DNA of 64,000 bases from Thiohalomonas sp041685045 (GCA_041685045.1 JAWLGP010000025.1:1-64000); one strand, 5' to 3'; shown: positions 43,942 through 52,989, counted from the first letter of the stretch. Made by a program: numbers and translations. The notes: a model not told the origin generated them from the letters alone.

Positions 43942-44410
43942 GATCCCAGTCTTTGTACGGGTGCTTGACCAGGCAGACGTTGTAATAGCGCGTGTCGTGC
44001 GACACCTCTTCGCCCACCCAGGGCGGTCGCTCCACCGGTGCATTCTCGTCCGGCAGTTCGACCTCGGCCACCACCAGGCCGTCATTGTCGCCCTCGAAAA
44101 CATCCACCTCCCAGAGCAAACCCGCAAATCGGATGTGATAACGGATCTTCTCGATGAGCGGCTTCTCACACAGGGTGTCCAGCATGACCTCTGCGTCCGC
44201 CAGCGGGATCGGGTACTCGTACTCCTGCCGGCGCACACCGAGAGTGGCGCTCTTGATATTGATATTGGCCGCATCGCCTTCGATGCGGATGCGGACGGAC
44301 GCCTGCTTCGACCCGACCAGATAGCCCTGCCGAAACCGGGTACCCCCGTCAGCCGCAGCCCGCCAATCGTCATTTTCCACCAGAAACTTGCGCTCGATTT
44401 CGATACCCAT
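43934..44410 (-). CDS. CYTH domain protein (triphosphatase-like)
   Basis: A 158-aa CYTH-family protein with the signature MGIEIERKFLV (ExExK) at the N terminus. It continues with alternating charged strands that line a tunnel (ASVRIRIEGDAANINIKSA, YEYPIPLADAEVML, WEVDVFEGDNDGLVVAEVEL). Members hydrolyse inorganic triphosphate or thiamine triphosphate with Mg. ATG 44410 has GGAGAAATC upstream. It overlaps the L,D-transpeptidase gene by 8 nt. A heptad repeat array lies just upstream of its start. Confidence 0.92.
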   Translation of the reverse strand: MGIEIERKFLVENDDWRAAADGGTRFRQGYLVGSKQASVRIRIEGDAANINIKSATLGVRRQEYEYPIPLADAEVMLDTLCEKPLIEKIRYHIRFAGLLWEVDVFEGDNDGLVVAEVELPDENAPVERPPWVGEEVSHDTRYYNVCLVKHPYKDWDHG

Positions 44411-44428
44411 GATTTCTCCAAACGAAGC

Positions 44429-44470
44429 CGTAACGCGTGACGGGTGAGGCGTTACGGGTAACGGGTTCAC
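44429..44470. repeat. Heptad repeat array, six units in tandem
   Basis: Six consecutive 7-mers: CGTAACG, CGTGACG, GGTGAGG, CGTTACG, GGTAACG and GGTTCAC (44429-44470). This is the most regular of three heptad arrays in the window. Unlike the others, it lies in a divergent promoter region, 18 nt upstream of the CYTH start. Confidence 0.75.
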
Positions 44471-44555
44471 CGCCCGCAAGACGCGCCACATACCTCCCCC
44501 ACCTTAACCCCAACTCCCCCCCTGCCCCTTGCATCGAAGCCCGGCTGCCCCTATG

Positions 44556-44590
44556 TTGCGGGTTGCCGCCCGCAATGTGAACCCGTTCAC
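44556..44590 (+). promoter_or_regulatory. Two hairpins upstream of the MDR gene
   Basis: Two perfect inverted repeats follow each other: TTGCGGG/CCCGCAA (44556-44575) and GTGAAC-CC-GTTCAC (44577-44590). The second is a 14-bp near-continuous palindrome of operator size. They lie 66-100 nt before the ATG of the oxidoreductase gene at 44656, so the second could bind a regulator. No T-run follows. Confidence 0.4.
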
Positions 44591-44655
44591 ATCCAACCAA
44601 CGATGGACGGGGAGAGGCAACCAATAACAAGGGGTTTGGAAGGGAGAGCGTTGGC

Positions 44656-45651
44656 ATGAAGGCAATTCTGATGACGGCCGCCGGTGCGCCGGATGTGCTG
44701 CAACCAGCCGAGGTGGAACGCCCCGAGCCCGGCTCCGACACAGAGATACTGGTGCGGCTCAAGGCGGCCGGTGTCAATCCGGTCGATACCAAACTGCGCA
44801 GCCGAGGCACCTACTATCCGGAGCGGATGCCCGCCATCCTCGGCTGCGACGGAGCGGGGGTGGTCGAGGCGGCCGGCAGCGGTGTGACCCGCTTCCGGGT
44901 CGGCGATGAGGTCTACTTCTGCAACGCCGGCATCGGCGGACACCCGGGCAACTACGCCGAATACGCGGTCGTTGACGAGCGCTTCGCCGCATTGAAACCG
45001 GCCTCCCTGGACTTCGTGCAGGCCGCCGCCGCCCCCTTGGTGCTGATCACGGCATGGGAGTCGCTGCACGACCGTGCCGGAATCATCGAGGGCCAGGACG
45101 TCCTGATCCATGCCGGCGCCGGCGGCGTCGGACATGTCGCGATCCAGCTTGCCAAGGCCGCGGGTTGCCGGGTGATCACCACCGTTGGTGACACCGAAAA
45201 AGCCGCCTTCGCCCGCCGGCTGGGGGCGGATGAAACCATCCTCTACCACGAAACCGATTTCATCGAGGCAGTGCTCGAGTGGTGCGGCGAAGATGGCGTG
45301 GATGTCGCCTTCGATACGGTAGGAGGCAAGGTCTTCGAGCAGAGCTTCCGCGCAGTGCGCCCCTACGGCAAGCTGGTGAGTCTGCTGCAGCCGGGTCCCG
45401 ATATCGACTGGAAACACGCCCGTCTGCGCAACCTCCAGATCGGTCTGGAACTGATGCTCTCGCCCATGTACTTCGGCTGGAGCGACGCCCAGCAACATCA
45501 AGCCTGGATCCTTGAGCAGTGCAGCTCCCTGTTCGACGCCGGCGAACTGAGCGTGCACGTCGCCGATACGCTGCCGCTGGAGCAGGCTGCGGAGGCACAT
45601 CGTCGGATCGAAAGCGGCGGGATGATGGGGAAGATGGTGCTGAGGATTTAG
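44656..45651 (+). CDS. Quinone oxidoreductase-like MDR family enzyme
   Basis: A 331-aa medium-chain dehydrogenase/reductase of the zeta-crystallin/NADPH:quinone reductase type. AGVNPVDTKLRSRG near 37, GCDGAGVVEAAGSGVTRFRVGDEVYFC near 61, and the NADPH site VLIHAGAGGVGHVAIQLAKAAGC near 147-169 are visible. The catalytic-zinc ligands of alcohol dehydrogenases are not evident, so it is probably zinc-free. A GGAAGGGAGAG stretch precedes ATG 44656. Substrate unknown; reduction of quinones or enals is the family default. Confidence 0.88.
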   Translation: MKAILMTAAGAPDVLQPAEVERPEPGSDTEILVRLKAAGVNPVDTKLRSRGTYYPERMPAILGCDGAGVVEAAGSGVTRFRVGDEVYFCNAGIGGHPGNYAEYAVVDERFAALKPASLDFVQAAAAPLVLITAWESLHDRAGIIEGQDVLIHAGAGGVGHVAIQLAKAAGCRVITTVGDTEKAAFARRLGADETILYHETDFIEAVLEWCGEDGVDVAFDTVGGKVFEQSFRAVRPYGKLVSLLQPGPDIDWKHARLRNLQIGLELMLSPMYFGWSDAQQHQAWILEQCSSLFDAGELSVHVADTLPLEQAAEAHRRIESGGMMGKMVLRI

Positions 45652-45655
45652 CCCC

Positions 45656-46855
45656 TCACCCCTCGCCCACCAGGTTCTCCGCCGCCAGCCGCTCCCGCCG
45701 GATCGTATTTTTCGCCACACCGGGCATCTTCACCCGGATGTAATTGCCCGTCAGGCCGGTGCCTCCCTCCTCGACCAGCACGGCGAATTCCTGGCCCATC
45801 TGCCCTTCGATGAAGACCCGCCGCAGTCGGCGTCCGAGTTTACGCAGATCGGCAGCTCTCGCTTTACGCACCGACTCCGGGAGCGGGTTCGCCATTGCCG
45901 CAGCCGGCGTTCCCTCCCGCGGTGAAAATGGGAAGACATGCAGTTTCGCGAAACCTACCTGTTCAATGAGCGCCATTGTCTCTTGGTGTTCGTGGTCGGT
46001 CTCGCCCGGAAAGCCGGCAATGATGTCCGCCGCCAGCGCCACCTCCGGCCGGGCCCTGCTTGCCTGCTCGGCTATCGCCAACACCTCCTCGGTCCCGTGG
46101 CCCCGATCCATGCGCTCCAGCACCGTCCCGGACCCGCTCTGCAGCGACAGGTGCAGATAGGCACAGAGGCGCGGCTCGGCAAAGACATCGAAGAACGCCT
46201 GCCCGAGGTACTGCGGCCCCAACGAGGACAATCGGACCCGCGGGATCCCGGTCTCGACGAGGATGCGCTCAATTAGCAGCGCCAGCCGTGCCTGCTCCGC
46301 CCGGTTGGAGTCCTCGGCGCCCCAGGCAGCGAGATTGATGCCGGTCAGGACGATCTCCTGAACACCGGCCTCGAGCGCCTCCTGAACCTGGGCAATCACC
46401 TGCTGCGCCGGCACGTTGCGGTGTCCACCGCGGGCGACACGGGTGATGCAGAAGCTGCAGCGGTTATCGCAGCCGGTCTGAATGGCAATCGGCAGCCGGG
46501 TCCGCGAGGTCAGGGGAAACGGTACCGAATCGGCTTCGACCCCGAAGCGCGCGAAAAGCTGTGCCTCGCTGTCGAACACCACCGCCTGCGGATTGCCCTC
46601 GTGCCACGCCGTGTGATCGACCCGTGGTCCGCAGCCGGTCACTGCCACCTGCACGGGCAGGCGCCCGGCGGCATTCACCTGCTGCCGCGATTTCCGATCC
46701 GCTTCGGCGGTGACGGTACAGGTGTTGACGAAGATGTAGTCGGCTTCGTGCTCACTCTCGACCGCCTCATGCCCGGCACTCTGCAATGCCGCAGCGAGAC
46801 GGGCCGAATCGAGGGCGTTCATCTTGCAGCCCAGGGTACGGATGTAGAACTTCAT
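45656..46855 (-). CDS. mtaB: MiaB/MtaB-type tRNA methylthiotransferase
   Basis: A 399-aa radical SAM methylthiotransferase. The N-terminal cluster cysteines are in RTLGCKMN, VNTCTVTAEADRKSRQ and VTGCGPRVD. The radical SAM motif is IQTGCDNRCSFCITRVARG near 130-148, and a C-terminal TRAM-like segment follows (EEGGTGLTGNYIRVKMP). Sequence near CKMN and the lack of the usual 'GCYAQ' favour the MtaB (t6A37 to ms2t6A37) subfamily over MiaB and RimO, with moderate certainty. ATG 46855 (MKFYIRTLGCKMN) is the sensible start; the frame to 47002 is unsupported. It converges with the MDR gene, with only 4 nt between stops. Confidence 0.87.
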   Translation of the reverse strand: MKFYIRTLGCKMNALDSARLAAALQSAGHEAVESEHEADYIFVNTCTVTAEADRKSRQQVNAAGRLPVQVAVTGCGPRVDHTAWHEGNPQAVVFDSEAQLFARFGVEADSVPFPLTSRTRLPIAIQTGCDNRCSFCITRVARGGHRNVPAQQVIAQVQEALEAGVQEIVLTGINLAAWGAEDSNRAEQARLALLIERILVETGIPRVRLSSLGPQYLGQAFFDVFAEPRLCAYLHLSLQSGSGTVLERMDRGHGTEEVLAIAEQASRARPEVALAADIIAGFPGETDHEHQETMALIEQVGFAKLHVFPFSPREGTPAAAMANPLPESVRKARAADLRKLGRRLRRVFIEGQMGQEFAVLVEEGGTGLTGNYIRVKMPGVAKNTIRRERLAAENLVGEG

Positions 46856-47117
46856 GACTTGTTGACGCAACGGTAACGGCGAGGAGAGAACGGCCGTGCA
46901 GTCTAGCGTATGCCGACGAGGATGACAGCCGATCCGGTGCACCGCCACCGAGCCGGGCCCGATTCCTATCGCTGCACTGTGGCACATTGCCGGGAAAAAC
47001 ATATACTGAGCTCAGCTGCGCAAGTGGGCAGGTCCCGGGAGCGTGCACTGCACGCCCCGCAACCGGTTCACGGGCCAGCAGCCGATCCGTTCAAACCGTT
47101 TCAAGAAGGCTAACGTA

Positions 47118-47321
47118 ATGGCAACAGGTACCGTTAAGTGGTTTAACGAATCCAAGGGCTATGGCTTCATCACCCAGGACGATGGTGGACCAGACGTTTT
47201 CGTCCACTTCAACGCCATCCAGAGCAAGGGCTTTCGGACCCTGACCGAGGGGCAGAAGGTGAGTTACGACGTACAGGATGGCCCGAAAGGGAAACAGGCC
47301 AGCAACGTCGTCCCGCAGTAG
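47118..47321 (+). CDS. csp: Cold-shock protein (CspA family)
   Basis: A 67-aa cold-shock domain protein with RNP1 SKGYGFITQDDG and RNP2 VFVHFNAIQ, followed by LTEGQKVSYDVQDGPKGKQASNVV. It binds single-stranded nucleic acids and melts RNA structure. AAGAAGG precedes ATG 47118; the upstream in-frame ATG at 47043 is in the leader. The leader is long, as in regulated csp genes, and TATACT near 46999 could be a -10. An 11-bp hairpin follows the stop. Confidence 0.95.
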   Translation: MATGTVKWFNESKGYGFITQDDGGPDVFVHFNAIQSKGFRTLTEGQKVSYDVQDGPKGKQASNVVPQ

Positions 47322-47344
47322 GCTGCCGGCACGTTGAGTGATCC

Positions 47345-47371
47345 GGGAACCCCGCCCCGTGCGGGGTTCCC
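47345..47371. terminator. Strong hairpin between convergent csp and EPS operon
   Basis: A perfect 11-bp stem GGGAACCCCGC/GCGGGGTTCCC (47345-47355, 47361-47371) with a 5-base loop lies 23 nt after the csp stop and 26 nt before the end of the convergent chain-length gene. There is no T-run on either strand, so it could act as a transcript end, possibly with help from Rho. Confidence 0.55.
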
Positions 47372-47397
47372 GACCGGCACCATTTCCATACAGCTAG

Positions 47398-48957
47398 TTA
47401 GCCGACTCCCGCCTGCATCACCCGCTGAACCTCCTCGGTGTAGAACGACCACAGCAGCCAGCCATAGGCGGTCACCAACAGCAACAGCACGGAAGCGATC
47501 ATTGCGTATTCGTTGCGCAGCTGCTTGAGTTGAGCGGCACTTCGCGTCATCGAAACCACGCCGAAAACGGGAATGCCGCTGAATTTCTCCAACGTCGTCC
47601 GGTCGTGTACCGCCGGCCGGTTTTCGGCCATGACAAATGCCACACCGAGACCGCCGAAAAGCGACGCGAACAACACCATGGTACTCAGTTGCACCCGGTT
47701 CGGCCCCGAAGGCACGACCGGCGCCACAGGCGGATCGATCACCCTGAACTTCAGGTTATCGCCGGAGGCCTCCACCTGCTGAGCCAGCTTGGCCGACTCA
47801 CGGCGCTGTACCAGCACCTCGTAGTTTTCCTTGTTCACTCCGTAGTCACGGTTCAGCCGTTTCAGCTCTGCTTCGATCTGGGGCAGCGTATCCGCCTGCT
47901 CGTTGAGTCTTTGAATCCGGCCGCGGAACTCTTTCACCCGAACCTGCTTCGCCGCCAAGTCCGCCTCGGACTCCCCCAACGCCAGGTTCAAATCGTTGAA
48001 CGACTCTCCCTCCGGTACAATACGTTGGGTGGCGGTGCCATCCGCCAGTGCCTGCAACTCCTCCTTCTGTTGCCGCTCGAGCCGCGCCAGTGTCCGCTGC
48101 CCCTCCTTCACATCGGGGTGCTCCTGCGTGTAGCTCAACTGCAGCTGATCGAGGCGGGCACGCAGTTCCCTGATTCGGGTATCCACCGAGGTGACGACGG
48201 TATGCCCGGCGACCGCCGCCCCGGCCTGAACCTGCCCGAGCTGCCGTCTCAGCTCGTCACGGCGATAGACCGCCTCCTGCAACTCCAGCTCCGCCTGCTC
48301 CAACTGCTGGCGAGCCAGCTGCAGCCGTTCGAAGAAATCGCCACTTTGATCCGGCAACATCCCCATGTTGCGCCGCTTGAACAACATCAGACGCTCTTCC
48401 GCCTTGACCAGGCGTGCTTCGTATTCCTTGATCTGCTGTTCGAGAAACCGCTGCGCCGAGCCGGAATCGGCGCGGGCCTCGCCGCGGGTGCGTTCCACGA
48501 AGATCGCGAGCACTGCATCGACCACCTGCCGGGCAAGCTCCGGATCCCGGTGTTCATAGGAGATGGTATAGAGGTTCTTGCGCGCCACCACCTGCTCCAC
48601 CTTGATCGCTTCGGCCAAACGATTGACCAGCTTTTCCTGGTCGGCTGCACTCGCCGACTCTTCCAGCAGCGGCGTTCGATCGATCACCTCGGCCAGATTG
48701 GGGCGACTGAGCAGGGTACGATTGATCAACTGGATCCGTTCGTCGATCTGCGCCTCCACCGCAATCCCTTTCAACAGCGGAGCCAATAGCGTGTCGGTGT
48801 CGACATAGACCTTTGCGCTTGCGGCGTAGCGGTTGGGCATCATCGACACGAAGACCCAACCCAGAACGGCGATCGCGACGACGCTCCCCACCGCATACCA
48901 GCGATAGCGCCATATGCCCCGCGCATACCGAGAGATCTGTTCCAGTGCTTCCTGCAT
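47398..48957 (-). CDS. XrtA/PEP-CTERM-type polysaccharide chain-length determinant
   Basis: A 519-aa Wzz/GumC-like inner-membrane protein. Membrane helices lie near 20-42 (WYAVGSVVAIAVLGWVFVSM) and at the C terminus (EYAMIASVLLLLVTAYGWLLW), with an extra pair near 425. The long central part is a coiled coil (about 170-400; LELQEAVYRRDELRRQLGQ, RLDQLQLSYTQEHPDVKEGQRTLARLERQQ). It controls the length of the exported polysaccharide and works with the tyrosine kinase at 51405. Its length and neighbours match the subfamily found in XrtA (EpsH) loci. It is the last gene of the export operon. Confidence 0.88.
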   Translation of the reverse strand: MQEALEQISRYARGIWRYRWYAVGSVVAIAVLGWVFVSMMPNRYAASAKVYVDTDTLLAPLLKGIAVEAQIDERIQLINRTLLSRPNLAEVIDRTPLLEESASAADQEKLVNRLAEAIKVEQVVARKNLYTISYEHRDPELARQVVDAVLAIFVERTRGEARADSGSAQRFLEQQIKEYEARLVKAEERLMLFKRRNMGMLPDQSGDFFERLQLARQQLEQAELELQEAVYRRDELRRQLGQVQAGAAVAGHTVVTSVDTRIRELRARLDQLQLSYTQEHPDVKEGQRTLARLERQQKEELQALADGTATQRIVPEGESFNDLNLALGESEADLAAKQVRVKEFRGRIQRLNEQADTLPQIEAELKRLNRDYGVNKENYEVLVQRRESAKLAQQVEASGDNLKFRVIDPPVAPVVPSGPNRVQLSTMVLFASLFGGLGVAFVMAENRPAVHDRTTLEKFSGIPVFGVVSMTRSAAQLKQLRNEYAMIASVLLLLVTAYGWLLWSFYTEEVQRVMQAGVG

Positions 48958-49030
48958 AGCCGCTGACCTGTTCCCGTTGCAACGTTGAAAAGTTTCGGAC
49001 GCGCACCCGCGGTGCGCACCGGCGATAGGA

Positions 49031-50026
49031 CTAACGTTCGGTTGTCTGTCGCGTGTCCGTCAGCTTAACCGCAAGCGCCTTGGCCATTGCGCGGCAGTCC
49101 ACCAGTTTTTCCAGCATCGCCACCCGGCTTTCGAGCGCCTTGAGGCGCGCATCGTCGACGCCGGGCTGCTCAGGGGGGGGTGAAGCCGACTCCGCCCCGG
49201 CTTGTACCGGACCGTACTCACGTGCCAGCTCCTCGGCCACCTCGTCCACCACCGAGGCATCGATGACATGCTTCTCTTCGAGGTAGCCAAACAACAGAAT
49301 GCGATCACAAAGGGTATTGATGCGCCGCGGGATTCCGCTGCTCTGGGCGTGAATGGCGTCGAGTGCGGAGGCCGTCAGGTCCGGGTCCCTGTGCCAGCCG
49401 GCCTGCTTCAGCCGATGCTCGATGTAGCCGCGGGTCTCCTCCGGCTTCATCGGACCGAGATGGCAGGTCGCCACCACCCGTTGGCGAAGCTGCTCCAGTC
49501 CCTTGTTGCGCAGGGCATCGCGCAGTTCGCTTTGACCGAGCAGGCACGTTTGCAGCAACGGGCGTGAGCCGACATGGTAGTTGGATAACATGCGCAGCTC
49601 TTCCAGCGTGGCGAAGGGGATGTTCTGTGCCTCATCCACGATCAGCAGCGCACGCTTGCCCTCCACCGCCCTTTGTACCAGAAAGGCCTGCAACCGTTTC
49701 AACAGCTGCGACTTGGTGAGGCCTTCGACACCGACGCCGAATTCGGCGGCCACCAGGCTGACAAGGTCGGTCGGGTCCATTTGACTGGTGACCAGTTGCG
49801 CCACCACGAAGCTCTCCGACTGCGACAGCTCGCCGAGCAGTGTACGGATGAGCGTCGTCTTGCCGGCCCCGACCTCACCGGTGACCACGATGAAGCCTTC
49901 ACCCTGGTGAATCCCGTATTTCAAATAGGAGAGGACCCGCCGGTGTCCGCTGCTGGCGAAAAAGAAGCCGGGGTCCGGGCTCAGGGCAAACGGCTTGCGA
50001 TCGAGTTTGTAGTAGGTTTCGTACAT
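49031..50026 (-). CDS. XrtA/PEP-CTERM system-associated AAA ATPase
   Basis: A 331-aa ExeA/GspA-like AAA protein. It starts MYETYYKLDRKPFALSPDPGFFF, typical of this group. Walker A is VVTGEVGAGKTTLIRTLL near 47-64, Walker B is ALLIVDEAQNIP near 128, and sensor-like GQSELRDALRN follows. A C-terminal coiled coil (DDARLKALESRVAMLEKLVD) lies beyond the ATPase. It is a standard member of XrtA/PEP-CTERM exopolysaccharide loci (the TIGR03015 type, from memory), where its exact role is unknown. It is 3 nt downstream of the outer-membrane protein gene. Confidence 0.88.
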   Translation of the reverse strand: MYETYYKLDRKPFALSPDPGFFFASSGHRRVLSYLKYGIHQGEGFIVVTGEVGAGKTTLIRTLLGELSQSESFVVAQLVTSQMDPTDLVSLVAAEFGVGVEGLTKSQLLKRLQAFLVQRAVEGKRALLIVDEAQNIPFATLEELRMLSNYHVGSRPLLQTCLLGQSELRDALRNKGLEQLRQRVVATCHLGPMKPEETRGYIEHRLKQAGWHRDPDLTASALDAIHAQSSGIPRRINTLCDRILLFGYLEEKHVIDASVVDEVAEELAREYGPVQAGAESASPPPEQPGVDDARLKALESRVAMLEKLVDCRAMAKALAVKLTDTRQTTER

Positions 50027-50029
50027 GGC

Positions 50030-51427
50030 TCAGAAGGTCATCCTTGCGAAAATCGTCAGCATGTTCTGCCGGTATTCGGCGGCGGGATCACTGGAATCGC
50101 GCCGCGTGTGAAACCAGCCGACGCCGCCGACCGCTTTCGCCGTCAGACGCTGCTCCAGCCGGAGGTCCATCACCCAAACCGTATCGTCACGACCGATCCG
50201 CTCGAACTCGCGTTCCTGGCGCTCGAGCTCGGTGTAGAGTGTCGACAGTGGCGCGACCCGCCACGCCCAGTCCCCGCCGACGCCGAACACCCGCTCGTCG
50301 CGACGCAGCGTTTCGTAGTCACGCAGCTCCCGGTAGCCGAACAGGGCGAGCGTGCTGCGGCCGGTCTCCGTCTCGCTGCGGAGCATCCAGCGCCGACCGA
50401 AGTAGACGGCCGTATCCAGCCCCGTGTCGGACGGGATCCGGGCCACGGAATCGATGGCCCCGGAGCGCCCCACCAACACCTCGGCACCACTGGTGAACTC
50501 TTCCGCGTAGGAGGCGCTCACCTCTGTCGTTCGGTTGCGGGTGCGCAGGTACAAACTGCCGGTGTCTCCGAAGTAGCGCCGCCCGTAGCGCGCTTCGATG
50601 CGTGTTCGTGTCGTCGGGTCGAAGCGGGTGTCCACCGCCCAGTAATCTCCCTCTTCATCGGCAACCCCGCTGAAGTCGTTCTCCTCGTAGCCGACCACAC
50701 CACTGACGGCGAGCTTGGCGGTCAGGGCGAGGCCCAGCCGACCCTCCAAAGTGCTCAGCACCGCCTCGCTACCCTGATCCGGGTCCAGTTCGCGGCGCCT
50801 ATATTCGGCGCCCCAAAGGCGCCGTTCACCTTCGCGGTTCTGAAGCCGGACCCGGCCATCGGTCTGACGGTAGTCGGAGACCGCGGCCCGCTGGTACTCG
50901 ACGCCCCCCCATTCGTAACTGGCCAGCAACTCCGCGCCCGGTCCACGGTGTTCGAGGTACGGGTTGAATGACCAGCTCACATAATCGGTTCGGTTGTCAC
51001 TGGTGGTCAGATTGTTGAGCGGCACCGGCTCTTCGGCCGAAATCACCTGCTGGCCGAAACCCAACGCGCCGTCGATAAAGAACCAATCCGGCACGGCGAT
51101 GTAGGCCGCGTGTCCCTGGGCCTGGTGGAAAGTCTGACTGCTGTCCGGCTCCTCGAGGAACTGCAGGTACTCCAGCTGATAATACGCTTCCAGATCCAGC
51201 CGTGGCGTCTCGCGCACCACCGTCACGGATGGGGCGATCTCGGTAACGAAGTCGTCCTCCTCCCGCCCCGGCCGCGACAGACTGACGTTGTCGACATAGG
51301 TTTGCGCCACCCTTAACGACGGCGTAACCCGCATCGGCTCTGCCATCGCCTCACCGGCGCAAAGCAGCGCGCCCGAGAGGCAGGCGATGGCGAGCGCACG
51401 GTGCTCAATATTGGCCGTAGTAGGCAT
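50030..51427 (-). CDS. XrtA-associated outer-membrane beta-barrel protein
   Basis: A 465-aa exported protein with a signal peptide (ALAIACLSGALLCAGEAMAEP). The rest is alternating amphipathic strands rich in Tyr, Arg and Glu (LEAYYQLEYLQFL, RTRIEARYGRRYFGDTGSLYL, TEVSASYAEEF), ending in an aromatic residue (MLTIFARMTF), the classic outer-membrane barrel end. It fits the PEP-CTERM-associated outer-membrane family (TIGR03016 type). ATG 51427 lies within the kinase gene, overlapping it by 23 nt. Its probable task is passage or anchoring of the polysaccharide at the outer membrane. Confidence 0.85.
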   Translation of the reverse strand: MPTTANIEHRALAIACLSGALLCAGEAMAEPMRVTPSLRVAQTYVDNVSLSRPGREEDDFVTEIAPSVTVVRETPRLDLEAYYQLEYLQFLEEPDSSQTFHQAQGHAAYIAVPDWFFIDGALGFGQQVISAEEPVPLNNLTTSDNRTDYVSWSFNPYLEHRGPGAELLASYEWGGVEYQRAAVSDYRQTDGRVRLQNREGERRLWGAEYRRRELDPDQGSEAVLSTLEGRLGLALTAKLAVSGVVGYEENDFSGVADEEGDYWAVDTRFDPTTRTRIEARYGRRYFGDTGSLYLRTRNRTTEVSASYAEEFTSGAEVLVGRSGAIDSVARIPSDTGLDTAVYFGRRWMLRSETETGRSTLALFGYRELRDYETLRRDERVFGVGGDWAWRVAPLSTLYTELERQEREFERIGRDDTVWVMDLRLEQRLTAKAVGGVGWFHTRRDSSDPAAEYRQNMLTIFARMTF

Positions 51428-52310
51428 CCGCCGCCGTACTCGTCATATTCAACACAAAGCCCGCCTCCACGCCGGGGGCGAGCAGGGAAACCGCGTCCTC
51501 CACCGCCCGCTCGGGGGTGAGACTCTGCGCCACCACGATGACCACCTGGTCCACCAGGCCGCTCAGCACCGCTGCCTGACTGGTGGACAACAGCGGCGGG
51601 GCATCGAACAGCACGATCCGGTCCGCATAGCGTTTGGCCAACTCCTCGGCCAGTTGCTTCATGCGGGCACTGCCGAGAAGCTCGGTGGCCTTGCCCTGGG
51701 GCGTTCCCACCGGCAGAACCGACAGTTTCGGCTCGTCGGTGCGTCTCATTGCCTCGGCCATGATCACCCTGCCGTTCAGGACGTCGGTAAACCCGGGGCA
51801 GCCGCTCAGACCGAGTTGGGTGCTGAGCGTCCCCTTCACCAGATCGACGTCCACCAGCAGCACCGTCGTGTCCATCTCCATGGCCATGCTGAGGGCGAGG
51901 TTGAGCGAGGTGAAGGTCTTGCCTTCTCCGGGCAACGCGCTGGTCACCATCACCAGGTTGCCGCTCCCCGTAGTCGTCCGCTTCCGCTCCACGTTCGCGC
52001 GGATGCGCCGCTTGATGAGGCGATACTGTTCCGCCAGCACGCCCTCGAGGCGGTTGACGCGCCCTTCGGCAAAAAGGCGGTCCACCTGAACCGAGTGGGT
52101 GTCGGTAGCGGTTGGTGATTTGGCCGGCGGCGGTTGGGGCGCCTTGTCCGCAGCCTGCTGGGCCCGTACGATGGCCGGCTCCCTTGGCGGTTCCGCGGAC
52201 GGCTCCACCCGCTCCTGTGCAGTCTCGCCGGACGCCTTGTTCATTTCCCCGGCCTGAGCCGCCGCTGACTCTCTGGCCAGGCGTGCCGCCGCCTTTTCGA
52301 TGCTATCCAT
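51405..52310 (-). CDS. XrtA-associated BY-type tyrosine autokinase
   Basis: A 301-aa cytoplasmic kinase of the CpsD/CapB type. Walker A is TSALPGEGKTFTSLNLALSM, Walker A' is VLLVDVDLVKG and Walker B is IVLFDAPPLL. The C terminus ends in YYGQY, a small Tyr cluster for autophosphorylation. The first 100 residues are low-complexity and charged (KAPQPPPAKSPTATD). It partners with the chain-length protein to control export. I chose ATG 52310 (MDSIEKAAARL), typical for the subfamily, over GTG 52325. It overlaps the outer-membrane protein gene by 23 nt. Confidence 0.88.
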   Translation of the reverse strand: MDSIEKAAARLARESAAAQAGEMNKASGETAQERVEPSAEPPREPAIVRAQQAADKAPQPPPAKSPTATDTHSVQVDRLFAEGRVNRLEGVLAEQYRLIKRRIRANVERKRTTTGSGNLVMVTSALPGEGKTFTSLNLALSMAMEMDTTVLLVDVDLVKGTLSTQLGLSGCPGFTDVLNGRVIMAEAMRRTDEPKLSVLPVGTPQGKATELLGSARMKQLAEELAKRYADRIVLFDAPPLLSTSQAAVLSGLVDQVVIVVAQSLTPERAVEDAVSLLAPGVEAGFVLNMTSTAADAYYGQY

Positions 52311-52362
52311 TGGCTCTGTTCCCACTGGCTGGAGAGTGTGTGATCGCGGAGTCCGCCACCGA

Positions 52363-52989
52363 TCAGAACCAGGCTTCCGGAATGATCAGGATGTCGCCAG
52401 GCTGCATCTCCACGTTGGCCGAGATGTCACCGTTTTTGATCAGGTCGTCGAGACGGACATTGAACTGCGACTTGCGCCCGCCGGCTTCCCGGACGATGCT
52501 GGCGCGATTGCCTGCCGCGAACTCGGTGAGTCCACCGGCAGCGATCATCACGTCGAGCAGCGTGAGATTTTCGTTGTAGGGGATCATGCGCGGCGCCACC
52601 GCTTGCCCAACCACCCGTACCTGCTCGCTGGCACGGCCGACGAACTCGGTAACGGTCACCGTGACCACCGGATGCTTGACGTAGCGCGAGAGTCGGCGCT
52701 CCATCTCCCGGGCCAGGCGTGAAGGGGTCTTGCCGCTGGCCAGCACATCCTCGACCAACGGGGTGGTGATCTTGCCGTCGGGACGCACCGGCACTGTCGA
52801 CGACAGGTCCGGATTACCCCAAACGAACACCTGCAGGCTGTCGCCCGGCCCAATCACATAGTCGCGGTTCTCTGCCACCGGCGCCGCCTTGACGGGAGCT
52901 GCGGCCATATCGTTTTGAAACAGCTGAAGTGGACAGCCGGTCAACAACACGCTCGACAGCAACACCGCCCACACACTACGACTTCCCAT
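52363..52989 (-). CDS. XrtA-type exopolysaccharide export lipoprotein (Wza-like)
   Basis: A 208-aa polysaccharide biosynthesis/export protein. A lipoprotein signal (SVWAVLLSSVLLTGC) places it in the outer membrane. DYVIGPGDSLQVFVWGNPDLSSTVPVRPDGKITTPLVEDVLASG is the Poly_export domain, followed by a SLBB-like region (VRVVGQAVAPRMIPYNENLTLLDVMIAAGGLTEFA) and a final EMQPGDILIIPE. ATG 52989 has GGAGGG upstream. It would form the periplasmic and outer-membrane part of the export channel. Confidence 0.92.
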   Translation of the reverse strand: MGSRSVWAVLLSSVLLTGCPLQLFQNDMAAAPVKAAPVAENRDYVIGPGDSLQVFVWGNPDLSSTVPVRPDGKITTPLVEDVLASGKTPSRLAREMERRLSRYVKHPVVTVTVTEFVGRASEQVRVVGQAVAPRMIPYNENLTLLDVMIAAGGLTEFAAGNRASIVREAGGRKSQFNVRLDDLIKNGDISANVEMQPGDILIIPEAWF

